In this document: piece after piece, positions 9,180 through 17,917 of the stretch
Layout of the letters: the number at the start of each line of letters is the position of its first letter
Position numbering within the stretch: the first letter of the stretch is position 1
Assembly: GCA_947589315.1 (NCBI GenBank)
Contig: CANPZE010000004.1
Location: 1-64,000 of the forward strand
Direction of reading: 5' to 3'
DNA: 64,000 nt
DNA from: an uncultured Lachnospiraceae bacterium
GTDB taxonomy: Bacteria > Bacillota > Clostridia > Lachnospirales > Lachnospiraceae
Program-made: the position numbers and the translations under genes
Notes under the pieces: model-generated
The model's input: the letters and a program-made list of their open reading frames with translations, nothing else
Told to the model about the DNA's origin: nothing
The model's database searches: none

Positions 9180-10844
9180 TTAATAAAAGTAAAAGTCCAT
9201 GGTGGCATACGTTACATACGTCTTCTTGCTGGTGTCAAAGGACAGGCCGGCGCATACATAATAAGCGGACAAGGGATCGTCCTCCCCATCGACTGTTTCC
9301 ACCAGATTGTTGTATGGCTTGGTATAATTGGTTCCCGCAGCCTTATCCGCCGTTGTGTCGTCAATCCAAAAGCTGATATATCCAAACGCATCGGCGCTTC
9401 CTGATCCATTATTTTCACCCCAGCCCATGACATATCCATAGGCGGCATCCATCCTGTCAACTAAAACGGTACCGTCCGGGTCTGTGGAACTAATATTTCC
9501 CAGATTGCCTGCCGCTACCATCTTATCACTGTGGGCCTGGGCTGTAGTCCCGCGCACAGTACACAGCAGATTGATCCCTTTATACCTCCGAAAGGCATTG
9601 ACCAGCTCTGGCATCTCCTTTACAACGGAGCTGCACGTTTCGGAAGTATATGTGCAATCCTGGGGCCGCAGTACGTTATCCAGAGAATACTGGCTGGCAA
9701 AGATCTGAATGCCATATACCTTCCGGTCTCCCTGCTGATCTACATAGGCAATCACGTTTGCGCTATTGCCAGTATATTTGTAAGCTGCATTGTAACCATA
9801 TCCCAGCCCGGTAAAGCCTTTTTGTGATAAAGCGCTGACATCATTTCCTGCAAATACCAGATCTTCGTAGGAAAAATACCGGGAAATGGTACTCATTCCC
9901 ACTACTTTATTATCGGAAAAATATACCAGCATATAGTTTCTATAATCCGAAGAAGGATTATAGACATATGTATCAAAGCCCTGGGGCGACAATTCTTTTC
10001 TCAGCGGTTCTGTCCCCACACTGGCAGCTACCTGTTCACTGGTCATGCCTAAGGTGATCTGCATACGCCCTACTGTTAATGTATGGGACGGACTGGCCGG
10101 CATATTGTCCACAATGGTAGAACTGCTTCCCGGAGCAGCCGTTGTGCCTGGGCCCTGTGTAGTACCCGGTTCTGAGGAAATCTGGGGCGTTGATGTGTTC
10201 CCCGGTTCTGAGGAAGTCTGAGGCGCCGATGTGTTCCCCGGTTCTGAGGAAGTCTGAGGCGCCGATGTGTTCCCCGATTCTGAGGAAGTCTGGGGCGCTG
10301 ATGTGTTCCCCGGTTCCGAGGAAGTCTGGGGCGCTGATGTGTTCCCCGGTTCTGAGGAAGTCTGGGGCGTTGATGTGTTCCCTGGCGCTTCAGACATTTT
10401 CGGTGTATTTGCCGGCTCCGGCGAAGGCGAATAAGAGGCCTGAGGGGCTCTCGTATTGCCCGGCTGCCTAGTTGGCTCTGCTCCAGTCTCCAACGGCGCC
10501 TGCGTAGCGCCTCCTCCGTTCGATCCGGATTGGATGACTTTTACCTTGCAGACATATTTCTTCCTGCCGGATCTCACAATGATCTTGGCCTTTCCGGCCT
10601 TTTTGGCCTTTACCAATCCTTTTTGATTCACTGTGGCTATCTTTTTATTGGAGCTGCTCCATTTTACCTTCTTCCGGCTGTTTTTCAGTTTTAATTTAAC
10701 TGTACGCCCCTTTTTTATAGTCACCTTTGTCTTATTTAATGACGGTTTCTTTGCTGCAAGAGCATAGCTTATACCGCTTCCCGATAAAACAAGGGCAATA
10801 GCGCATACCAGTACGATCAGTCTGCTATGTGATCTTTCTTTCAT
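9180..10844 (-). CDS. Secreted Ig-like/CAP-domain protein with 12-residue repeats
   Basis: A 554-residue paralogue of the proteins on either side. Order: signal peptide (1-31), lysine-rich Ig-like domain (about 33-104), a long Pro/Ser/Thr linker with six 12-residue units of the form GNTSAPQTSSEP (155-226), CAP-associated domain, CAP/SCP-like domain. The last roughly 110 residues are almost identical to those of the gene at 7747-9159, pointing to recent duplication or gene conversion. The canonical CAP histidines are absent while the GEN segment is kept. GGGAGG lies 10 bp before the ATG. It is the middle gene of a three-gene tandem array. Confidence 0.8.
   Translation of the reverse strand: MKERSHSRLIVLVCAIALVLSGSGISYALAAKKPSLNKTKVTIKKGRTVKLKLKNSRKKVKWSSSNKKIATVNQKGLVKAKKAGKAKIIVRSGRKKYVCKVKVIQSGSNGGGATQAPLETGAEPTRQPGNTRAPQASYSPSPEPANTPKMSEAPGNTSTPQTSSEPGNTSAPQTSSEPGNTSAPQTSSESGNTSAPQTSSEPGNTSAPQTSSEPGNTSTPQISSEPGTTQGPGTTAAPGSSSTIVDNMPASPSHTLTVGRMQITLGMTSEQVAASVGTEPLRKELSPQGFDTYVYNPSSDYRNYMLVYFSDNKVVGMSTISRYFSYEDLVFAGNDVSALSQKGFTGLGYGYNAAYKYTGNSANVIAYVDQQGDRKVYGIQIFASQYSLDNVLRPQDCTYTSETCSSVVKEMPELVNAFRRYKGINLLCTVRGTTAQAHSDKMVAAGNLGNISSTDPDGTVLVDRMDAAYGYVMGWGENNGSGSADAFGYISFWIDDTTADKAAGTNYTKPYNNLVETVDGEDDPLSAYYVCAGLSFDTSKKTYVTYATMDFYFY
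10167..10382. repeat. Six tandem 36-bp coding repeats
   Basis: Six in-frame 36-bp units encode GNTS(A/T)PQ(T/I)SSE(P/S). The units are nearly identical at the DNA level. They form the stalk between the Ig-like and CAP-like domains and can change number by slippage or recombination without a frameshift. Confidence 0.9.
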
Positions 10845-10878
10845 TCTCTGTATGCCTCCCTTATATATCCTATTTCTC

Positions 10879-13155
10879 CTAAAATCCCCAGAAATCTAAG
10901 GTTGCGTAGGTGACATGTCTGGTGCTGCTGTTATAGGCGAATCCTCCGCAAATATAATACCTGGGTAAATTAGATCCATCCGGATCCTGGGTGCGGATCA
11001 TATTATTATAGGCCTTGGTATAATTTGTATTTTCTGCCTTGGTTCCCGTGGTATCATCAATCCAGTCACTCACATAGCCAAATGCATCCACACTGCCAGA
11101 GCCAATATTTTCTCCACCGAAATACACTTCCCCATAGGCCGCATCCATCCGCTCTAACATGCTCCCGTCCGAATCGCTTGTATCAAGGGTTCCAGTGCTG
11201 ACCATCTTGTCGCTATGGGCCTGGGCCGTATTCCCCTGTATTGTACACATGACTTTGATTCCCTTATATCTCCGGAAAGCATTGACCCATTCCGGCAGCT
11301 GGCGGGCCATACCCGATGCAATTTCACTGGTATATGTACACTGTTTTGGCAGCATAAGGTCATCCAATTTGTATTCTGAAGAAAATACCTGAATCCCGTA
11401 AACCCCATTGCTGCCTTGTTTATCCACATACATGAATACATAAGCATCAGAGGTAACCGTCTTATATGCATTAGTATAGCTGTATCCCAGAGAGGAATAT
11501 CCTTTATTGCTTATATTATCATTACTTTGAACCACCGATCCATAGGAAAAGCTGGAAGAAATGGTTGCCATTCCCACTACCTTCCCACCGGCAATATACA
11601 CATGAAAATATTCCTGATAATTATTGTTATTATAAACATATGCGGTAAATCCCTGCGGCATAGAGATCTGGTAACTGGGCATGCCAAGATTGGCTGTTAC
11701 TGTACTCTCCTTCTGCCCCAGCGCCACCTGACACTCTCCCACGGTCAGCTTATCATCGCTCACCCCTTCCTCCGGTATCGGAGTTGGTGTGGGTGTCGGC
11801 GTTGGCGTTGGTGTTGGTGTCGGTGTTGGTGTTGGCGTTGGTGTTGGTGTCGGTGTCGGTGTCGGTGTTGGTGTCGGTGTTGGCGTTGGTGTTGGTGTCG
11901 GCGTTGGTGTCGGTGTTGGTGTTGGCGTCTTTGTCGGTGTTGGCGTTGGTGTCGGCGTAGACGTCTTTGTTGGTGTTGGCGTCTTTGTCGGCGTTGGTGT
12001 CGGTGTCGGCGTAGACGTCTTTGTTGGTGTTGGCGTCTTTGTCGGCGTTGGGGTCGGTGTCGGTGTTGGTGTTGGCGTCTTTGTCGGCGTAGACGTCTTT
12101 GTTGGTGTTGGCGTCTTTGTCGGCGTAGACGTCTTTGTTGGTGTTGGCGTCTTTGTCGGCGTTGGTGTTGGCGCCGATGTCGGCATCTCCTCATTTTGTA
12201 TCACAATTCCGTCTGAACACAGATAATATTCCTGTTGCGATGCACTGTCTACAATCTTCACATATACCACATTTTCCCTCCCTGTAAGTACAAAGGGCTG
12301 GGTATATGTAGTCCAGACAATGCCGGTACTGCTCTGTAATTCTTCCCTGGTATAGGCCCTGGTATTTCCCGACATATCCAAATAATAATATACCTGGGCA
12401 TTAATGATATTGCACTCTATTGTTATCTTCGTAGAGGGCGCTTTATATAATCCAAAGGTAATGTTTTCCAAAAGCCTTTCCCAGAAATTAGCCTCATCCA
12501 GTACAATCCTTCCCGGATCCTGAACGGGTATGGACGTTGCTGTAGGCATTGGAGAGGAAGAGTCTTCCGGAATACCTGCGGACGGCAAAGCATCTGTCTC
12601 TCCTGGTGTCGCAACCGGCGTATTCACTGGCTCTGAACTAACAGTTGCCGTAGGCTCCGGGGCGGAGGATTCCATTGGAGATCCGGCAGGCTCCGGACTC
12701 ACAACAGATGTAGCTCCTGGCAAGACAGACGCATCCGGCGTCTGTATCGGTTTAATCTCCGGACTGGAAGAGGGCAGCGGAATCTCTGTGGATATTGGAG
12801 AGGCATCTGCTTCTGTCTGCTTTCCTTTCTTTTGTTTAACCACAACACGGCACACATACTTCTTCCCTGCCGACTTAGCTGTGATCTTAGCCTCTCCTGC
12901 CCGTACTCCAGTCACAACCCCCTTCTTGCTGACTGTTGCAACTTTCTTTTTGTTACTGGACCATTTTACCTTTTTGCGGGTATTTTTCAGGCGAAGTTTC
13001 ACCTTTTTCCCGGCAACAATGTTAACTGATTTCTTGTTCAGCGCAATTTTCCCTGCGCCCATAGCCTGTATCGGCTCCAACACTCCCGGCAACAGTAACG
13101 ATAAGGCTGATACGATGGCAACAGCCTTTACTTTTGTAACCTTTTGTTTTTTCAT
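10879..13155 (-). CDS. Secreted Ig-like/CAP-domain protein with long Thr-Pro stalk
   Basis: About 758 residues, the largest and first of the three paralogues. Order: signal peptide, lysine-rich Ig-like domain (about 38-113), a Ser/Pro/Thr linker, a short beta-rich segment (about 225-330, with [17 protein letters not shown]), a Thr-Pro repeat stalk of roughly 130 residues punctuated by lysines, the CAP-associated domain and the degenerate CAP/SCP-like domain with [13 protein letters not shown] start at the ATG at 13155, 6 bp after GGAG; the ATG at 13167 sits too close to AGGAGG. It begins only 36 bp after the Nudix gene, so it may be cotranscribed with ybaK and nudix. The long stalk suggests a wall-spanning extracellular protein; no sorting signal is visible. 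Confidence 0.8.
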   Translation of the reverse strand: MKKQKVTKVKAVAIVSALSLLLPGVLEPIQAMGAGKIALNKKSVNIVAGKKVKLRLKNTRKKVKWSSNKKKVATVSKKGVVTGVRAGEAKITAKSAGKKYVCRVVVKQKKGKQTEADASPISTEIPLPSSSPEIKPIQTPDASVLPGATSVVSPEPAGSPMESSAPEPTATVSSEPVNTPVATPGETDALPSAGIPEDSSSPMPTATSIPVQDPGRIVLDEANFWERLLENITFGLYKAPSTKITIECNIINAQVYYYLDMSGNTRAYTREELQSSTGIVWTTYTQPFVLTGRENVVYVKIVDSASQQEYYLCSDGIVIQNEEMPTSAPTPTPTKTPTPTKTSTPTKTPTPTKTSTPTKTPTPTPTPTPTPTKTPTPTKTSTPTPTPTPTKTPTPTKTSTPTPTPTPTKTPTPTPTPTPTPTPTPTPTPTPTPTPTPTPTPTPTPTPTPTPTPTPTPTPIPEEGVSDDKLTVGECQVALGQKESTVTANLGMPSYQISMPQGFTAYVYNNNNYQEYFHVYIAGGKVVGMATISSSFSYGSVVQSNDNISNKGYSSLGYSYTNAYKTVTSDAYVFMYVDKQGSNGVYGIQVFSSEYKLDDLMLPKQCTYTSEIASGMARQLPEWVNAFRRYKGIKVMCTIQGNTAQAHSDKMVSTGTLDTSDSDGSMLERMDAAYGEVYFGGENIGSGSVDAFGYVSDWIDDTTGTKAENTNYTKAYNNMIRTQDPDGSNLPRYYICGGFAYNSSTRHVTYATLDFWGF
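11780..12172. repeat. Low-complexity Thr-Pro coding repeat (TPTPTK type)
   Basis: About 390 bp of hexamer-like GT-rich DNA on the plus strand (GTTGGTGTCGGC variants) encodes TPTP, TPTK and TSTPTK units on the minus strand. The half nearest the CAP domain is pure TP; the half nearest the N-terminus is punctuated by K. Extended alternative frames here are artefacts of the repeat. Confidence 0.95.
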
Positions 13156-13190
13156 ACTAATCTCCATGCCTCCTTTGACGGCCCAACCTT

Positions 13191-13811
13191 CTATTCTTTT
13201 AGAAATGCAAAGGGATCCGATGGGTCGCTATGCAAAAATGCGGTCATCAGATACGCTCCTCGAATAGATACTAACTCCTCTCTTAAAATACGGCGTACTT
13301 CATTCCTGTCTGCCAGTAATACCTGGATATCTTCCGAGCTTTCATTCGCTTCCACGGAAACCTTCCCTTCCCCATAGCCGAACACAGTCACATCACATTC
13401 ATCGGACATCCCCTGATTCTGTATCCGGGGACGCAAATGATCCTGGCTATATCCCTGAAAGGGAACAAAGCGCAGCCCGGTCTCTTCCTTCATCTCCCGC
13501 AAAGCCGCCTCCCATGGAGTCTCTCCTCCATCGATCAGGCCTGCCGGCAATTCATAGATATAGGCATTCACCGGGTAACGAAACTGGCGGACAACCACCA
13601 GACGGCTGGGATCATCCCGCAGCACGGAATAGATCACCACTCCATCAGCCTGAAGCCTGCCTGTCTGATACATCAGCCCCCCTTCTTCTCTTCGTGTCGC
13701 AAAATAGTAAGGAAAATGTGTGCCATCCCTTCGGACAGCATCAATCTCATACATATTCAAAAACTTGTTGTCTGTCTGCCTCCGCAATCCATTGCCATAT
13801 GCTTCCGGCAT
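13191..13811 (-). CDS. Nudix hydrolase, ADP-ribose pyrophosphatase-like
   Basis: A 206-residue Nudix enzyme. The full Nudix box is present: G-x5-E-x7-REMKEETGL, preceded by YELPAGLID as in ADP-ribose pyrophosphatases, which cut ADP-ribose into AMP and ribose-5-phosphate with Mg2+. I start at the ATG at 13811, with GGAGGGG 6 bp before it; this start lies just past the ybaK stop, so the genes are coupled. A longer frame from 13847 overlaps ybaK and has no supporting site. Exact substrate is inferred only from overall resemblance. Confidence 0.85.
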   Translation of the reverse strand: MPEAYGNGLRRQTDNKFLNMYEIDAVRRDGTHFPYYFATRREEGGLMYQTGRLQADGVVIYSVLRDDPSRLVVVRQFRYPVNAYIYELPAGLIDGGETPWEAALREMKEETGLRFVPFQGYSQDHLRPRIQNQGMSDECDVTVFGYGEGKVSVEANESSEDIQVLLADRNEVRRILREELVSIRGAYLMTAFLHSDPSDPFAFLKE

Positions 13812-13812
13812 A

Positions 13813-14304
13813 TCATTCCCCTCCTGTCTCCTTGACAATATCCTCAAAGCGGCCGGAGCAGGCCTTCAGCAGGTCCTGTGGCTTCAGGAAAATCTGCTCT
13901 CCCAGCCTTCCGCCACTAATGATCATTTCTTCCAGCTGCTCGGCGCTATTGTGGATCACCGTGGGATACTGCTTCTTCATCCCTATGGGGGTACAGCCTC
14001 CCCGGATGTATCCTGTGACCTGATTGATCTCCTTAACCGGCAAAAGCTCAATGCTCTTCTCCCCTACTGCTTTTGCCGCCTTTTTCCGGTCCAATTCCCT
14101 ATCTACAGGAAGGGCAAATACATAATACTTTCCGCTTTTGCCTGTAGTGACCAGCGTCTTAAAGCTGATCTCATAGGGTTGCCCCAACTGGTCTGCGATC
14201 ACCATTCCATCAATAAAGTTGTCACATTCATAGCGGTTTAAGCGATAAGGGATCTTCTGCCTGTCCAGAATCCGCATTGCATTGGTTTTGATCTCTTTGC
14301 CCAT
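13813..14304 (-). CDS. ybaK: YbaK/EbsC-type Cys-tRNA(Pro) deacylase
   Basis: A 163-residue protein of the YbaK/aminoacyl-tRNA deacylase family, which hydrolyses Cys-tRNA(Pro) mischarged by prolyl-tRNA synthetase. The family pattern is visible: TNAMRILDRQKIPY at the N-terminus, FKTLVTTGK, and the GYIRGGCTPIGMKK segment. The ATG at 14304 has GGTGGAG 6 bp upstream and is preferred to the one at 14340. It is first in the run towards the Nudix and CAP genes. Confidence 0.9.
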   Translation of the reverse strand: MGKEIKTNAMRILDRQKIPYRLNRYECDNFIDGMVIADQLGQPYEISFKTLVTTGKSGKYYVFALPVDRELDRKKAAKAVGEKSIELLPVKEINQVTGYIRGGCTPIGMKKQYPTVIHNSAEQLEEMIISGGRLGEQIFLKPQDLLKACSGRFEDIVKETGGE

Positions 14305-14503
14305 GTCAGCTCCACCCCTGATCGTATTATTATCATGCACTGAAAAGTCTTACTTACATATTATATTATATCACTGATATTTGCAAAAAAATTTTCCACA
14401 ATTATCCACTAATATTTTTATGGAAAAACACCATAATAATACTGCTACTAAAAATCCATGCGGATAGAGGTGTCTATGCGCAACACAGAAAAGAGGTATC
14501 ATT

Positions 14504-14737
14504 ATGGCAAAGAATACTACTTCTAATACTTCAAGCTCTAACAGCACAAGCAACACATCCAATGCTTCCAGAAATGCTAGCAATGCATCTAACACAAGCA
14601 ACACCAGCAAGAACGCTAGCAATATGTCCAACACAAGCAATGCCAGCAAGAATGCCAGCAATGCTTCCAAGAACAAAGCAAACAACGCCAGCAAGAATGC
14701 TTCTAAGAATTCTTCTAACTCTTCTGACTGCTACTAA
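14504..14737 (+). CDS. Small Asn/Ser/Thr-rich low-complexity protein, unknown function
   Basis: A 77-residue protein composed almost only of Asn, Ser, Ala, Thr and Lys, built from degenerate NASN/NTSN/NASK units and ending in DCY. It has no hydrophobic segment, so it should be soluble and disordered. Support for real coding: an AAGAGG site 7 bp before the ATG, a clean stop and a strong terminator just downstream. The antisense frame reads as an implausible Leu-rich chain. I do not recognise the family. A sporulation-related or nucleic-acid-binding role is conceivable but not shown. Confidence 0.65.
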   Translation: MAKNTTSNTSSSNSTSNTSNASRNASNASNTSNTSKNASNMSNTSNASKNASNASKNKANNASKNASKNSSNSSDCY

Positions 14738-14754
14738 TCTGGAAGCTGTTTCCG

Positions 14755-14787
14755 AACAGAGTACCCTGCATAAGGTACTCTGTTTTA
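14755..14787 (+). terminator. Terminator after the Asn/Ser-rich gene
   Basis: A perfect 11-bp stem, AACAGAGTACC with GGTACTCTGTT, and a short T-run, 18 bp after the stop codon. Confidence 0.8.
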
Positions 14788-14816
14788 CATAATCTGCTCA
14801 TAGGAGATGGACCACT

Positions 14817-15197
14817 ATGCGTTTTAAAATCATTTCAAATAATGCGCTCTCTGCTTATCTCAACAGAAAGGATGTATTACTGGTCGACTTGCGCAGCCGG
14901 GAAAGCTATGATCAGGGACATATCCCGGGCGCTGCCTGGATGGACTGGGAAAATATCGAAGAGGGGCTGAAAGAACTTTCTGCAGATTTTCCTTCCCATA
15001 AACTGCCTTTTCACTGGTTGATACTATACTGTGACTATGGTAATATCAGTCTGGTGACAGCCCGGGACCTGGCGCGCCTGGGATATCCTGTGATCAGCCT
15101 GAACGGCGGCTTCCACCAATGGAATGGGCCTGTTACCTCAGAAATACGCCAGGAAGCAGCAAATTCCAATAGTAAATTGGAGCCGGAAATGATATAA
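14817..15197 (+). CDS. Rhodanese-like domain protein
   Basis: A single-domain rhodanese of 126 residues. The substrate-entry motif VDLRSRESYDQGHIPGA and the active-site loop LYCDYGNIS, with its catalytic cysteine, are present, then LNGGFHQW as in typical single rhodaneses. Such proteins carry persulfide sulfur; the partner here is unknown. The spacing to the next gene is about 100 bp and both read forward, so they may share a transcript. Confidence 0.85.
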   Translation: MRFKIISNNALSAYLNRKDVLLVDLRSRESYDQGHIPGAAWMDWENIEEGLKELSADFPSHKLPFHWLILYCDYGNISLVTARDLARLGYPVISLNGGFHQWNGPVTSEIRQEAANSNSKLEPEMI

Positions 15198-15301
15198 TCG
15201 AATACGGCAGCCTCAAAGTACAAGGATCGACCCCTGTCTGATATTTACTGTGATAGCCTGGCTATTTGGACGCATATAATCCACTGAGGGGGAAAATACA
15301 T

Positions 15302-16960
15302 ATGGAAACATTATCAAATATTCTTTCAGCTATTGACAGCTTCGTATGGGGGCCGGTAATGCTGGCTCTTTTAATAGGGAGCGGGATCTTTCTTACGGTC
15401 CGCACCAGAGCATTATGCTGGCGAAATCTTCCCTATGCTTTGAAAAGCGTATTGAGCAAAGAAGCCCGGCAAAAGAAGGGCGCGGGCGATGTCTCGCCTT
15501 TTTCCGCATTGACCACTGCTCTGGCGGCCACGATCGGCACTGGTAATATCGTAGGCGTGGCTACTGCTATGGTGGCCGGCGGACCGGGGGCGTTGGTCTG
15601 GATGTGGATATCTGCCGCCTTTGGCATGACCTCTAAATTCAGTGAATGCATGCTGGCCAGCAAGTATCGGGAGGTCAACCAGCAGGGTGAAATGTCCGGC
15701 GGGCCCATGTATACAATGAAAAAAGGGTTAAAGCATAAAAAGCTGGGGGCTTGTCTGGGATGGTGCTTCGCCTTATTTGCCGTGCTGGCCTCCTTTGGCA
15801 TCGGTAACCTGACCCAGGCCAATTCCATTTCCTCTGCCCTACATACTACCTTTCAGATACCGGTCTGGAGTACCGGCCTTGTGATCACTCTTCTGGCATT
15901 GGCCATCATTATCGGGGGGATCAAATCTATTTCCAAGGTTTCCCAGGTGATCGTCCCGGTGATGGCAGTATTCTATATGATCGCAGGCCTTACTGTCATT
16001 ATAGGAAATATCCATAACCTTCCTGCGGGTATCGCTGCAATTTTTAAAATGGCATTTTCCATGAAGGCCGTGGGAGGAGGGCTGTGCGGAAATGTAGTCG
16101 CTTCCATGAGCCAGGCCCTCCGTTTCGGTATTGCCCGGGGGATCTTCTCCAACGAAGCCGGCATGGGATCCGCAGCTATCACTGCGGCTGCCGCCACTAC
16201 AGAAGATCCGGTGAGCCAGGGCTATATCAATATGACAGGAACTTTCTGGGATACTATTGTCGTGTGCACGATTACCGGTCTCTGCATTGCCAGCTCTGGC
16301 ATGCTGGGAAGTACAAGCCTTGCTGCCAGCGGCGCCTACACTGCCGGGGAAGGGGAGCTTCATATTTCTGCCTCCCGGACAGATTCCCCGGAAACCACCC
16401 TGACCGATTATACAGTATCGGTTGCGGAAAAAGGAATTGTTATGACCTCTCTTTCCGACCAGTCTAAAGTCTATTTAACTGCTTCCCAGGATAAAGGGGC
16501 TCTCACAGCGCAAAATATCCCTTCCGGAGAGTGGACTGATACGGATGGCAATCTTTATGTCTTCTCACCAGAGGGCAGCTATCAGTATTATGAACTACTG
16601 ACAGGATCTGCCCTTACGATTGCTGCCTTTCAGACAGTCCTTGGAAGGCCGGGGGGATGGCTGGTGTGCATCAGCATCGTCCTTTTTGCCTTTTCTACCA
16701 TCCTGGGCTGGGAGTATCAAGGGGAAAAGGCCCTGGAATACCTGTCCGGTACCCATCGATACAACATCATTTACCGAATCTTATTTTCGGTCATTGCTTA
16801 TGTTGGAGCTACTACTACATTACAGATCGCCTGGAGCTTCTCCGACATTGCCAATGCATTAATGGCGCTGCCAAATCTTATCTGCTTATTGGCATTGAGC
16901 GGAGTAATATCTGGTGAGATCAATCGTTTTCAGGAGGTAATCAAAAGAACAAATGAATAG
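15302..16960 (+). CDS. Alanine/glycine:cation symporter family protein (AGCS) with inserted domain
   Basis: A 552-residue sodium:amino-acid symporter. Family landmarks include TALAATIGTGNIVGVATA, GGPMYTMKKG and SNEAGMGSAAITAAAATT. AGCS members are usually about 450-490 residues. The extra length is a hydrophilic insertion at about residues 345-432 (ISASRTDSPETT to EGSYQYYELLTG) between two late membrane segments. I start at the ATG at 15302, preceded by GAGGGGG; the upstream ATG at 15266 has no such site. The stop overlaps the next gene's start by 8 bp, so the two transporters are coupled. No glycine riboswitch is visible upstream. Confidence 0.9.
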   Translation: METLSNILSAIDSFVWGPVMLALLIGSGIFLTVRTRALCWRNLPYALKSVLSKEARQKKGAGDVSPFSALTTALAATIGTGNIVGVATAMVAGGPGALVWMWISAAFGMTSKFSECMLASKYREVNQQGEMSGGPMYTMKKGLKHKKLGACLGWCFALFAVLASFGIGNLTQANSISSALHTTFQIPVWSTGLVITLLALAIIIGGIKSISKVSQVIVPVMAVFYMIAGLTVIIGNIHNLPAGIAAIFKMAFSMKAVGGGLCGNVVASMSQALRFGIARGIFSNEAGMGSAAITAAAATTEDPVSQGYINMTGTFWDTIVVCTITGLCIASSGMLGSTSLAASGAYTAGEGELHISASRTDSPETTLTDYTVSVAEKGIVMTSLSDQSKVYLTASQDKGALTAQNIPSGEWTDTDGNLYVFSPEGSYQYYELLTGSALTIAAFQTVLGRPGGWLVCISIVLFAFSTILGWEYQGEKALEYLSGTHRYNIIYRILFSVIAYVGATTTLQIAWSFSDIANALMALPNLICLLALSGVISGEINRFQEVIKRTNE

Positions 16961-17906
16961 CTTTCTATTTAGCCTGAACGCCACCGTTCCCGTCTTTGCA
17001 CTGATGGTTCTGGGGCATTTCTTTAAACGAATCCAGCTGATAAATGATAACTTTGCTGCCAATGCCAATAAATTTGTATTTAAGATCTGCCTTCCCTGCC
17101 TGGTATTCCAGGATCTGGCAGGCACTAACATCCGGAAGAATTTCGATCTTCCCTATGTCGGCTTTTGCTTTTTCTCCACGCTGGCCTCCATTCTGGCAAT
17201 CTGGATACTGGCCAAAAGGTGCATGAAGGACCGCAGCGAGGTGGGGGCCTTTGTGCAGGGGGCTTACCGCAGCAGCGCAGCGATCCTTGGGATCGCTCTG
17301 ATCCAGAATATTTACGGGAACAGCGGAATGGCGCCTTTGATGATCATTGGCTCCGTCCCTCTGTACAATATATTTGCTGTAATTATCTTGACCCTGGAAA
17401 GTAATAGCAGCCAGCTGGCAGGGAACCGCAGCCAGATCCGCGCCGCCTTTGTTAATATCCTGAAGAATCCTATCATTATCGGCATTGCCCTGGGGCTGCT
17501 GGCTTCTCTGGTGAATCTGAGGCTGCCGGAAATGATAAATAAGACGGTCAATAATCTGGCCGTTATGACTTCTCCATTGGCTCTGATCTCTATCGGCGCC
17601 ACTTTTGAGGGGCGTAAGGCTCTGGCAAAGAAAAAGCCTACCGCTGTTGCTTCTTTTCTGAAGCTGGTAGGCTTATCTGCTATTTTTCTTCCCTTGGCCG
17701 TATACTGCGGATTCCGGGACCAGAAGCTGATCGCTATTGTGATCATGCTGGCTTCTCCCTGTACCCCTGCCTCTTATATTATGGCAAAGAATATGGATGG
17801 AGACGATGTGCTGGCTTCCAGTATCGTTGTATCCACCACATTGTTCTCTTCTATTACGCTTACCTTCTGGATCTTCCTGATGAAGTGGCTGGAATTGATC
17901 CAGTAG
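16953..17906 (+). CDS. AEC family transporter (auxin efflux carrier/malate permease type)
   Basis: A 317-residue membrane protein with about ten hydrophobic segments in two halves, typical of the AEC family. KLVGLSAIFLPLAVY and ASPCTPASYIMAKNM in the second half match the family well. Bacterial members move organic acids or other small anions; the substrate here is unknown. It overlaps the symporter gene by 8 bp and ends 11 bp from the convergent next gene. Confidence 0.85.
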   Translation: MNSFLFSLNATVPVFALMVLGHFFKRIQLINDNFAANANKFVFKICLPCLVFQDLAGTNIRKNFDLPYVGFCFFSTLASILAIWILAKRCMKDRSEVGAFVQGAYRSSAAILGIALIQNIYGNSGMAPLMIIGSVPLYNIFAVIILTLESNSSQLAGNRSQIRAAFVNILKNPIIIGIALGLLASLVNLRLPEMINKTVNNLAVMTSPLALISIGATFEGRKALAKKKPTAVASFLKLVGLSAIFLPLAVYCGFRDQKLIAIVIMLASPCTPASYIMAKNMDGDDVLASSIVVSTTLFSSITLTFWIFLMKWLELIQ

Positions 17907-17917
17907 TCCTCACGGTG

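Noticed and set aside
11780..12172. CRISPR-like tandem repeat
   Set aside because: The units are contiguous 6-bp coding repeats without spacers, and no cas gene is present.
11416..12226. Plus-strand frames rich in Cys/Trp/Arg or (GlyVal)n
   Set aside because: They are mirror readings of the Thr-Pro coding repeat on the minus strand.
14371..14694. Leu-rich minus-strand frame resembling a membrane protein
   Set aside because: It is the complement of the Asn/Ser repeat gene, lacks a ribosome binding site, and its hydrophobicity comes from the codon complement.
15198..15301. Glycine riboswitch before the alanine/glycine symporter
   Set aside because: The gap is about 100 bp and shows no paired aptamer core.
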